Assembly (NCBI GenBank): GCA_016932835.1
Contig: JAFGCD010000006.1
Coordinates: 1-44,357, forward strand
Direction of reading: 5' to 3'
Source: Sedimentisphaerales bacterium
GTDB lineage: Bacteria; Planctomycetota; Phycisphaerae; Sedimentisphaerales; Anaerobacaceae
DNA: 44,357 nt
Shown one piece after another: positions 1-7,522 of this stretch (within the stretch, counting starts at the first letter, position 1; each line of letters starts with the position of its first letter). The position numbers and the translations under genes were made by a program. A model generated the notes under the pieces. That model was not told where the DNA came from. It saw only the letters and a program-made list of their open reading frames with translations, and did no database searches.

Positions 1-380
1 CGCCGACTGAAGGAAATAACGGCTGAAGCCGACGGCTTCGACCGATTCCGCCATCCGGCGGACTGAAGTATATTTTGGAAAGTGAAATAGCGGCCAGGCC
101 GGCGTGCCAACCGTTGCATCAGCTTGAAGAGTATTGTTGGACCGAGGTCACAGCATCGACCGTTCCATTTAATGGTGAAGTTTGTGGGGTCAAGCGTCAG
201 TTGGTCCTGAGAACCACAGCCTTTATGAAGACTGGTGCATGTAACACCGTGAGGGGCATCCTCATCATGCTCGGCCAACACTGACCGCACTCGTTCGGCC
301 GCGGTTGTCGCAGCTGCATGTAATGCTGTCAATTCGGTAAACGCATCAAGAACAAACTCGAGAACCTCATGATTTTCCAT
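1..380 (-). CDS. Winged-helix (OmpR/PhoB C-terminal-like) protein, 3' end cut by window edge
   Basis: An open frame reads leftwards from an ATG at 380-378 and has no stop before the window edge, so the gene is truncated here (about 126 codons visible). Residues about 1-45 are helical and acidic. From about residue 60 the translation resembles the OmpR/PhoB-type winged-helix DNA-binding domain: a beta-hairpin (LTLDPTNFTIKWNGR), then CDLGPTILFKLMQRLARRPGRY, where the ELT-x-x-E/F-LL-x-L-x-x-x-PGR pattern of that fold is visible, then a W and an SAV segment expected in the recognition helix. No receiver domain precedes it, so it is a stand-alone regulator-like protein. The spacing near residues 110-120 is slightly off the family pattern, so late frame damage cannot be excluded. 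The Fic gene lies upstream on the same strand, 517 bases away. Confidence 0.6.
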   Translation of the reverse strand, partial: MENHEVLEFVLDAFTELTALHAAATTAAERVRSVLAEHDEDAPHGVTCTSLHKGCGSQDQLTLDPTNFTIKWNGRCCDLGPTILFKLMQRLARRPGRYFTFQNILQSAGWRNRSKPSASAVISFSR

Positions 381-897
381 ATTTGTATCCTATCGCAACA
401 CACCAACACCGGTGCGGCTGACGATAGGCAGATCTGGCCGACGCAAGCCGCGCGATCTCAGCCGGGCCGATGCGGCTGGGAGCATCTGAAATCTGCAACT
501 GACGCGCGACCACGTTCTTTTCCCCATCTTCGACAGTAACTGCCGCTGTGTGCTGCTGAAATACGCTGTTGGAGCCTCAATCGCATTCTCCCTGTCTGCA
601 TTGTGAAATGTCATGCTATGAATTGGTGTGTTCTCAATGTGGTCTTCCTTCGCGGTCGCTGGTGAGAATCTCCTGTCGCGGGGAGTGGGCCACGAATATA
701 CCACCTGGGACGATGGACACAGTTTCAGTAGAACCAACACCGAAAAACGCGTGAACGTCGATGCGGGCGGTGTGGTGAGTTTGAGGAGCGACTGTGTGGG
801 TACGACGTCTGGGTGGGCAATGGTCCCGAGGCATCGGCAATGTCTGCCTACCCGTCATTCAGTATCGTTCGATTGCGTGGATACTCTGGGGCTCACC
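381..897. other. Intergenic region without a convincing gene
   Basis: No frame here combines a ribosome binding site with family-like sequence. The open frames on both strands (for example 390-740 minus and 628-1014 plus) overlap each other and are rich in Arg, Ser and Cys, as expected of chance frames in GC-rich DNA. It may be the leader of the winged-helix gene or a decayed gene. Confidence 0.4.
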
Positions 898-2067
898 TCA
901 ACTCCTGGGCAAGGGCTCGGTGCCCTCATCAAGAATTCTAATATACCGGTCGTAAAGGTAGATTCGGTCACGCTGCTTGCCCGTGATCTCCCGGACGATA
1001 TCGAGGGCCTCTAGACTCTCCACCGCGCTGCGAACGGTGGGCGGAGTCAGGTTGAGCCAATCCGTTGCATTTGGGATGGTTGTTATGGGGTGCTGGCGCA
1101 GCAGGTCGAGCACACGATGTGCTGAGCCAGCCTTACGGCCAAGGTCTTCTACCTTGCGACGGTCCTCCTCAAAGAGCGCCAGAATGCGCCCAGCCGTATC
1201 AGCAGCCTGCTGGGCTGTGTGTTCCACGCCTTCCAGGAAGAACCGCAGCCATCCGAGCCAATCACCTTTGAGACGAACGGCATCAAGGCGGTCATAGTAT
1301 TCCTGGCGGTGCTGTTTGAAGAAGAGGCTCAGGTACAAGAGCGGCTGGCTGATTGCATCTTCGGCACACAGGATCAGCGTTATAAGCAGGCGACCAAGCC
1401 TCCCATTGCCATCCAGAAAGGGGTGGATTGTCTCGAACTGAACATGGGCCAACGCAGCCTTGATCAGGACGGGCGTACGTTGCGGCTGATCATGAAGGAA
1501 CTTCTCCAGGTTGCTCATACAATCGGCCACTTGATTGGGAGGCGGAGGAACAAACCGGGCATTGCCGGGCCGAGTACCGCCAAGCCAGTTTTGGCTGCGG
1601 CGGAATTTGCCGGGCGTCTTGTCGCTGCCACGCCCCTTTGCCAGCAGTACCTTATGCATCTCTCGAATCAGCCGAAGTGATAGGGGGAAATTGTCCTCTC
1701 GGAGTCGTTTCAGGCCATGGTTCATGGCAGATACATAATTGCTGACCTCCTCCACGTCTTCCAGCGGAACACCGGGAGCCAAGTTCTCTTCATGCAGGAG
1801 CAGATCTGAGAAGGATGATTGTGTACCCTCAATCTGCGACGATAGTAATGCCTCTTTGCGAACGTAGAAATAAAGGAACAATGAGATGTCCGGTAGTTGT
1901 GTCGCAACGCCATCCAAGCGGCCCAGAGCCCTGTTAGCTTTCTCGACAAGATCATGATCTTGCGCGGTAAGTGTGACCGGTGGATCGGGGGGAAGTGGAT
2001 TCGGTATGAATGCCTCGAACGACTCACCCGCCGTTGAGGCTTTTACGTATGTGCCTGTTGGTTTCAT
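898..2067 (-). CDS. Fic family protein with autoinhibitory motif and C-terminal winged helix
   Basis: Fic proteins transfer AMP, or less often another nucleotide-linked moiety, from a nucleotide onto hydroxyl side chains of target proteins. The 389-residue product carries the complete catalytic motif HPFLDGNGRLGR at residues 215-226, with the catalytic His and the phosphate-binding GNGR loop. It also has an N-terminal class II inhibitory motif, SSQIEG at 76-81 (Ser-x-x-x-Glu-Gly), whose Glu blocks ATP binding in this class. An N-terminal DUF4172-like region precedes the Fic core, and residues about 310-385 form a winged-helix domain, as in the many stand-alone Fic proteins of about 370-390 residues. 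Length and start (ATG at 2067) fit the family. The target is unknown. The palindromic half-sites directly upstream suggest autoregulation through the winged helix. Codon use and position next to a tRNA remnant suggest an acquired gene. Confidence 0.93.
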   Translation of the reverse strand: MKPTGTYVKASTAGESFEAFIPNPLPPDPPVTLTAQDHDLVEKANRALGRLDGVATQLPDISLFLYFYVRKEALLSSQIEGTQSSFSDLLLHEENLAPGVPLEDVEEVSNYVSAMNHGLKRLREDNFPLSLRLIREMHKVLLAKGRGSDKTPGKFRRSQNWLGGTRPGNARFVPPPPNQVADCMSNLEKFLHDQPQRTPVLIKAALAHVQFETIHPFLDGNGRLGRLLITLILCAEDAISQPLLYLSLFFKQHRQEYYDRLDAVRLKGDWLGWLRFFLEGVEHTAQQAADTAGRILALFEEDRRKVEDLGRKAGSAHRVLDLLRQHPITTIPNATDWLNLTPPTVRSAVESLEALDIVREITGKQRDRIYLYDRYIRILDEGTEPLPRS

Positions 2068-2078
2068 AGCGTCGGTCC

Positions 2079-2157
2079 TTAAGAAAACCCGCTTTCTTAG
2101 TGATATCGGCTAAGAAAATATATCGCTATATCTTTTCTTAGTCAAGTAGCTAAAAAA
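2079..2157. promoter_or_regulatory. Array of palindromic half-sites upstream of the Fic gene (putative operator)
   Basis: Five copies of a TTTTCTTAG-like half-site in alternating orientation lie just upstream of the Fic start: TTAAGAAAA at 2079-2087, TTTCTTAG at 2093-2100, CTAAGAAAA at 2110-2118, TTTTCTTAG at 2133-2141 and CTAAAAAA at 2150-2157. They form inverted repeats with 8-9 base spacers (2093-2117 and 2134-2157). The AT-rich run between them probably contains the promoter. This is seen directly; binding by the Fic winged helix is inferred. Confidence 0.5.
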
Positions 2158-2338
2158 GCTGCCGATCAACACGGGAATAGAAACGACCAGCGGGCAGTTC
2201 GTCAAAAAGTTCGTCAGTGAGCAGTGGATACTGAGTTGTCTACCACTTGTTATTGATTTGTCAAATACTTGTAACTGCCGTTTTTGGCCGAAAAACGCGA
2301 TATAAAGTCTTGTCTACAAAGGGTTTACGGCCCCACCG

Positions 2339-2385
<47 letters not shown>

Positions 2386-2518
2386 GTTGTAAGTGCTTAT
2401 TTTGCCGAACTTATGGATTGCGGATTCTTGCCTCCCTGCTTAAAAACACCTGCCGATCTGAATTGATCTGAAAAGCGGAGATCGACCGCAGAAAAATATG
2501 CCTGTTTTTCCGAACCCG

Positions 2519-2547
2519 TTGCTCCTATCGGGAAATAGTGTTATATT
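2519..2547 (+). promoter_or_regulatory. Putative sigma70-type promoter for the GNAT gene
   Basis: TTGCTC (2519-2524) and TATATT (2542-2547) are separated by 17 bases. A small hairpin, CTGCT-GTTCG-AGCAG at 2553-2567, would lie at the start of the transcript. The leader to the ATG at 2666 would be about 110 bases. Confidence 0.4.
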
Positions 2548-2665
2548 CTCTGCTGTTCGAGCAGTTCTTTAAGAGTTATAAGGCATACCGACCTACTATA
2601 TGCCTGTCATCTTTGCCTTCTAAAATTCAGGAACAGAGAAAAGAAAGAGAAAGCGGGGCCGCCTT

Positions 2666-3478
2666 ATGGAAATATCCGGGAAGCCGCAGGCAAAAGTCCG
2701 GGTAATCGAAATGACGCCGAAGGACGCTGGAAAGGTGTCGTTGTGCGGGCACAAAAATCCGAGCAGTGAAACCTATCAACACAAGTTCCAGTGGATAACC
2801 AAACGCATGCCCGAAGGATTGAAGGTGAAGATGCTCAGTACGCCGGACGAGGGTCTTGCAGGGTATATCGAATACGTACCGGGTGAACGTGCGTGGAGGG
2901 CCGTGAACGCTGAGAATTACATGTTCATTCACTGCATCTACATGGAGAAGAGATACAAGGACAGAGGTTATGGCACGCTTCTCGTTAAAGAGTGTATGAA
3001 AGACGCCAGGAAGGCGGGTATGAACGGCGCGGCGGTTGTAACACGCGAGGGCACCTGGATGGCCGGCCAGGAATTGTTCCTCAAGAACGGATTCGAAGAG
3101 GTCGAGAAGGCGCTTCCGGATTTTTCGCTGCTTGTGAAGAAGTTTAAGAAGTCCGCTCCGACTCCGAGCTTTAAGGGGCAGTGGGAAAAGAAGCGAAAAA
3201 AGTTCGGTAAGGGTCTGACGATCATAACCTCCGGCCAATGCCCCCATAATGTGACAATGGTTAATGACATTGCTGCCATTGCGAAAGACAAATATGGAAT
3301 AGAACCAAGAATAGTGGAGTACAGAAGTTACAGGCAGGCCCAGAACGCACCGTGGCCTTATGCCGTAGCCGGCCTGCTGTACAACGGCAAACTCGTTGCC
3401 GACCATACCATAAGCGGCGGGAGATTTCGGCTAATCATGGAGAAAGAATTGGGAATAGCCGCCAAGAAGAGATCCTGA
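2666..3478 (+). CDS. GNAT N-acetyltransferase with C-terminal YoaP-like domain
   Basis: The 270-residue protein has two parts. Residues about 10-155 are a GNAT acetyltransferase domain, with the acetyl-CoA pyrophosphate-binding segment visible as KRYKDRGYGTLLVKE (Q/R-x-x-G-x-G/A pattern) followed by the helix KECMKDARKAG and the typical LFLKNGFEEVEK turn. Residues about 180-265 resemble the YoaP-like C-terminal domain, beginning with ITSGQCPHNV, a CxxH/CxxC-like segment also seen in thioredoxin-fold relatives. It belongs to a widespread class of uncharacterised acetyltransferases; the acceptor is unknown. The start ATG at 2666 follows a purine-rich but not canonical ribosome binding site. It stands alone, with about 300 bases before the next gene. 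Confidence 0.85.
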   Translation: MEISGKPQAKVRVIEMTPKDAGKVSLCGHKNPSSETYQHKFQWITKRMPEGLKVKMLSTPDEGLAGYIEYVPGERAWRAVNAENYMFIHCIYMEKRYKDRGYGTLLVKECMKDARKAGMNGAAVVTREGTWMAGQELFLKNGFEEVEKALPDFSLLVKKFKKSAPTPSFKGQWEKKRKKFGKGLTIITSGQCPHNVTMVNDIAAIAKDKYGIEPRIVEYRSYRQAQNAPWPYAVAGLLYNGKLVADHTISGGRFRLIMEKELGIAAKKRS

Positions 3479-3775
3479 TATGTAAGGAATCAAATCAACC
3501 GCAGTGAGATATGCCCTGCTCCCAACACCCAGCTTCCACCCCTGCCACACATTTGCCTGCCTCGCCTTATTCGGGTTAGTAATTTTTAATTGCAAGGTAG
3601 AATCTGTGCGTGGTTTCGAAGGAAGAACGGTCCGGGCGGCGTTTTCGCCTGCAAGGCAATCAGGCGTGCGCCCCGGAAAAAACCGTGCCAATCCGGCACA
3701 ACTTGTGTTTAATATACATAAAGCAGTCAGGCACACTAACCGTATTGCAGGCACTATTAAGACAAGTATAGACTC

Positions 3776-5785
3776 ATGGCGAACAACATAATCTCTGAAA
3801 ACTCCGCAGCCGGCTCCGACTCGATTCTCACAACAAAAAGCACACATAAGCTGCCGGCGTTTCTGTGCATCCCAACAATCATAGCCTGTATTTGTTCGCC
3901 GATTTGGGCCGGTCCGGCTCTTGCCGAACCGGCATCGATCAGCATTGCCAACTACACCGATGGGACAATTGTTCGGCACGCCGTCCCGCTGATTCGCGGA
4001 ACCATCGCCGATGCGAATGCAACGTCGATTACGATTATCAACACTTCATCCAATCGAAGCACTCGCAAGCTAAGCGGCCTTGCCTGCAAGGGCCGTTTCA
4101 AAATCCTCACGGAACTGACGCCCGGCCCCAACAAGCTGGTCCTGCGCTGCGGCAAAGACGAGCTTGCTCTGACATTGAACTACAAGCCCCAGACCAATCC
4201 CTACATAGTGCGCGTCTTCTACCTGACGGACAAGACGGGCGGCACGCAATACCAGAGTCCTGTCGAGAACGACGCCCAGGACTATCGCGGCAAGCTCGCA
4301 ACGGCGATGCGGCTGATGCAAACCTTCACAGCAGAGCGCATGTACGACCTCGGCTTCGGACGGGTAACATTCAACCTCGAACTCGACGAAACCGGCCGAG
4401 TAATAGTCAATGAACTCCGGGCCGACGATGCCGCCGAGCGTTACCACAAAATGGACGGCCTGGCGTTGTGGGATTACACAAGGCGGCTCATCGAGAGGAA
4501 ACAGCCCGACCGCTACGCCAAGAACCTCGTCGTCCCGGCCTTCACCAGATTCGACCCGAACACAAAACAAACCTACGCGCACACCGCTCTCGGAGGCGGC
4601 TCGCTGGCGCTGTTCGGCGGGGCAAACCTGTTCACCTGGCCGGACGGTATCGCCGAGGCGCAAAAGGCATTTTCCGATACGACGATGATCGATACGGAAG
4701 AATTCTTCAGCGATTCGGTCTGGCGCGACACGTTCTGGGCGGCCGCTTCTACGACTATGGGAGCTGCCCTGCACGAGCTGGGCCACACGTTCGACTTGCC
4801 CCACAGCCAGGCCCCCCACGATATCATGACCCGCGGTTTCGACCACTTCAATCGCTTCTTCACTCTGATAGAACCGCCCCACGCCGGACAAAAAGATCCA
4901 TACGAATTCACCGACGCCCAGATCGCCCGATGGGAACCGCCCAGCGCGGTCTGGCTCAAGTTCAATCCGTGGTTCGCGATGGACAAGAAAGACATCTCAG
5001 GGGCTAACCGGACTCTCGTCACAGCGGACGAAAATCTCCAAAATATCACTATCGAATCCGACAACGGCATCGGCGCCGTTGTGCTCGGTCCGCAGGGCAC
5101 CGCCGCAGGCTACGTCCCCATCCCCCAGGCTGTTGACGATACAGCCCTGCCGACAAAGGTCGTTGTGTCCATGGCCGAGTTCGGCCAGTACCTCAGCGGC
5201 GAAAGCCCGGTTATCAGAATATTGGACGGCTTCGGATTCGCCACTGCCTTTGCCCTGAGGGACTTGATGCCCAATTCTTTTGTTCGGTCCTGGCGGTTTG
5301 CCTCTTTAACCGCCGAATGGAATGACTACAAGGGCTTTGTTTCCGTTGATTCGAACCGGCTCGACGCCATAGCAGCCTCCGCCGAATCGAACGACCTATG
5401 CCAATTCGCTTCGCCCTTCGTCGATTTTCTCCCCCACTTCCCCGACGAGAAACGCCGGAACACCGCCGGCTATGCCGTCCGGACGTTCACCAGCGAAAAG
5501 AATCGCAAGGTCAAAGTCTTCACCGGCAGCGACGACGCACTGCGGGTCTGGCTCAACGGAAAACTGATTACCGAAGTTGCGGCTCTTCGAAGCGCCGCTA
5601 TCGACTCCGAATCCGCCGACGCGGAAATAGTCGAAGGGGAAAATACCCTGCTTGCCGAGGTATCGCAGGCCGGCGGCGGCTGGGGCCTGTACCTGCGAAT
5701 CGAAGACGAGACGGCCGGCGACCTGACTATTGCCAACGATGGAAAAATCGTTGAATTGAACCGTCCATCCGACGAGTCGAATTAG
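3776..5785 (+). CDS. Exported zinc metallopeptidase (HExxHxxxxxH, PF12044-like)
   Basis: This 669-residue protein has a long n-region followed by a hydrophobic stretch (about residues 27-50) ending in ALA, consistent with a signal peptide. The key motif is HELGHTFDLPH at residues 333-343: His333, Glu334 and His337 plus a third ligand His343, followed by a Met (351, IMTRG) in the position of a Met-turn. The block from the HExxH through the LPHS and IMTRG segments resembles the putative zinc-peptidase family that includes yeast YIL108W (PF12044). Residues about 55-140 look like an Ig-like beta domain and the C-terminal about 130 residues like a beta-sandwich (VFTGSDDALRVWLNGKLI) such as is found in secreted glycosidases. 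No strong ribosome binding site precedes the ATG at 3776. The substrate is unknown; glycoprotein or cell-surface protein processing is a guess from its carbohydrate-oriented neighbours. Confidence 0.75.
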   Translation: MANNIISENSAAGSDSILTTKSTHKLPAFLCIPTIIACICSPIWAGPALAEPASISIANYTDGTIVRHAVPLIRGTIADANATSITIINTSSNRSTRKLSGLACKGRFKILTELTPGPNKLVLRCGKDELALTLNYKPQTNPYIVRVFYLTDKTGGTQYQSPVENDAQDYRGKLATAMRLMQTFTAERMYDLGFGRVTFNLELDETGRVIVNELRADDAAERYHKMDGLALWDYTRRLIERKQPDRYAKNLVVPAFTRFDPNTKQTYAHTALGGGSLALFGGANLFTWPDGIAEAQKAFSDTTMIDTEEFFSDSVWRDTFWAAASTTMGAALHELGHTFDLPHSQAPHDIMTRGFDHFNRFFTLIEPPHAGQKDPYEFTDAQIARWEPPSAVWLKFNPWFAMDKKDISGANRTLVTADENLQNITIESDNGIGAVVLGPQGTAAGYVPIPQAVDDTALPTKVVVSMAEFGQYLSGESPVIRILDGFGFATAFALRDLMPNSFVRSWRFASLTAEWNDYKGFVSVDSNRLDAIAASAESNDLCQFASPFVDFLPHFPDEKRRNTAGYAVRTFTSEKNRKVKVFTGSDDALRVWLNGKLITEVAALRSAAIDSESADAEIVEGENTLLAEVSQAGGGWGLYLRIEDETAGDLTIANDGKIVELNRPSDESN

Positions 5786-5810
5786 GCTCTGTTTTGCCCG
5801 CTGCTTCCTA

Positions 5811-5839
5811 TTGCCTTATTCGACGCCGGCGTGTATCCT
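5811..5839 (+). promoter_or_regulatory. Weak putative promoter for the SGNH gene
   Basis: TTGCCT (5811-5816) and TATCCT (5834-5839) are 17 bases apart. Each matches consensus at four of six positions. They lie about 80 bases upstream of the chosen start. Confidence 0.25.
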
Positions 5840-5918
5840 TGGGGCCTGATTGCCCGGTCAAGGCAATAACCGGAAAGACCCCGATACAGAGTGTTGCTTC
5901 AGACGACAAGGACAGATA

Positions 5919-7361
5919 ATGGCCAAAAAGGCCGTAAAAACCAAGCGTGCAAAGTGGATAAACACGGCGGTGACAATGCTCATAAATGCCGCCGTGTGGA
6001 GCGTGCCGAGCAACGTCGCCTATCTGACAGCCCAGAACAGGGACATCCTGCTCGGACGATACAGCCTGGGTCATTTCACCGCGGCCCTTCTGCTGATTCC
6101 GATAAGCGCCGCTTCGCTTTACATGACCTGGGCCAATGAGAAGAACGTTAAGGAGCGCAAATTCAAGGTCCTCGCCGTAGTCATTTCAATAATCTTCTCG
6201 CTGATTGTCATCGACACCGGCGCACGTTTGATGTTCAAGCCCCGAAGATACGTTGCAGCGCAAACCTATACCCATCGCCCGCCGAATACCGTTCAAAAAG
6301 GGACCGCCGAGGACGTCCCCGAGGAGGCCTTTCTCTACCCTCGAACGCCCCAGGGCTATCCCGACATCGAATACACACTAACCGTCGATAAGAGAGGCTT
6401 TCGAAACACAACAGACCTCGATAGGTACGACATTGTGGTACTCGGTGACTCCTTCGCCGAGGGCTCCCGTGTAAGCAACGACGACGCATGGCCTGTCATG
6501 CTCGGACAAAAAACCGGTCTCGCGGTTTACAACCTCGGCATGTCCGCAGGCCACCCCTGCACATACTTCGAAACGCTGAAAAGATTCGGCTCGGAGCTGG
6601 CGCCAAAAACGGTTATCTGCATGCTGTATGAGGGCAACGATTTCCGCAGCAGCAACTACGAAGAGAAAGATACTCTGCCAAAGCAAATAGAGGACTACTT
6701 TAGGAGATCGCCGGTCAGAAACGCCCTCAAAGACGCTTTGATTCGCTCCTTCGGCTCGACCCCGAGCGGCGCCCCCGCCGGCCAAGGCGACAGCCCCGCC
6801 ACCGCCGACCGGACAGGCCCGCTGTCGTGGCTGCCGGTCGCACTGCCCGCCGGCGAAAACGCCCATTACTACACGTTCAAAGTCAAGAGGCTGCTCGAAC
6901 ATTTCGTAACAATGGAAGAATTCCTGAAGGAAGAAGGCACGAAGGAGACCTTCGCGGCCCTGCGCCGAATCAAAGGCTATTGCAGCGCCAAAGGCATTCG
7001 CCTGATAATCGCTTACGCCCCCGATAAGCCCCATCTGCTGATGCCCCTTATATCCGAAACTGTCCCGCCAGAACAGGTCCGGGCCTTCATGGCGCTGAAA
7101 GAAGGCGACCTGCCCGGCGCCGATAAACTCTACGAAGCCCTCCTGCAGCGTATCGAAGTGCAGGAATCCGCTGTTCGTGACTTCTGCCGGGACGAATCTA
7201 TCGAGTTTATCAGTCTCACCGAGCCCCTGCGAAAGGCAACCGCAGAAGCAGCCCAGACATACTTTACCTACGACCAGCATTGGACCCCGCCGGGCCACAA
7301 CCTCGTCGCCGATGCACTCGCCGCCGCTGTCCGCGAGGACGCCGACGCCAAAACTCAATAG
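5919..7361 (+). CDS. Membrane-anchored SGNH/AlgX-like protein (putative O-acetyltransferase or esterase)
   Basis: The start is set at the ATG at 5919, preceded by AAGGA with a six-base spacer; an upstream in-frame extension lacks one. The 480-residue product has up to three hydrophobic segments in its first 110 residues (around 15-40, 45-65 and 80-105). These are followed by an extracytoplasmic SGNH-hydrolase fold: block I is VVLGDSFAEGSRV, the Ser nucleophile in the GDS motif. The C-terminal catalytic block is TYFTYDQHWTPPGHNL, which matches the D-x-H-W-x-x-x-G-H of AlgX/AlgJ and DltD-like relatives. Family members O-acetylate or hydrolyse esters on exopolysaccharides. A low-complexity linker (about residues 265-290, Pro/Ala/Gly-rich) interrupts the domain. 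It sits between the metallopeptidase and a GH106-like glycosidase, all co-directional. Confidence 0.75.
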   Translation: MAKKAVKTKRAKWINTAVTMLINAAVWSVPSNVAYLTAQNRDILLGRYSLGHFTAALLLIPISAASLYMTWANEKNVKERKFKVLAVVISIIFSLIVIDTGARLMFKPRRYVAAQTYTHRPPNTVQKGTAEDVPEEAFLYPRTPQGYPDIEYTLTVDKRGFRNTTDLDRYDIVVLGDSFAEGSRVSNDDAWPVMLGQKTGLAVYNLGMSAGHPCTYFETLKRFGSELAPKTVICMLYEGNDFRSSNYEEKDTLPKQIEDYFRRSPVRNALKDALIRSFGSTPSGAPAGQGDSPATADRTGPLSWLPVALPAGENAHYYTFKVKRLLEHFVTMEEFLKEEGTKETFAALRRIKGYCSAKGIRLIIAYAPDKPHLLMPLISETVPPEQVRAFMALKEGDLPGADKLYEALLQRIEVQESAVRDFCRDESIEFISLTEPLRKATAEAAQTYFTYDQHWTPPGHNLVADALAAAVREDADAKTQ

Positions 7362-7522
7362 CAGAGAACCTGCTTCTTCAATGGCACCACTCAATTCCCC
7401 CGCCGGGGCCTCAATGCCGAATTCGCCGGAATTTGCCCTTGCATTTATCCGGCTGCACGTGCAAGATTGGGGCGTATATGGTCCCGTGCCGGCAACACTT
7501 CATTATCTCTGGAGACCGCAAG

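Noticed and set aside
390..740. 116-codon minus-strand ORF next to the winged-helix gene
   Set aside because: No ribosome binding site, Arg/Ser-rich composition, overlapped by ORFs of similar length on the other strand and no family resemblance.
2627..3406. 259-codon ORF antisense to the GNAT gene
   Set aside because: It lies almost wholly opposite a clear acetyltransferase; a shadow frame.
3504..3791. 95-codon ORF between the GNAT and metallopeptidase genes
   Set aside because: No ribosome binding site or recognisable domain; runs into the start of the metallopeptidase gene.
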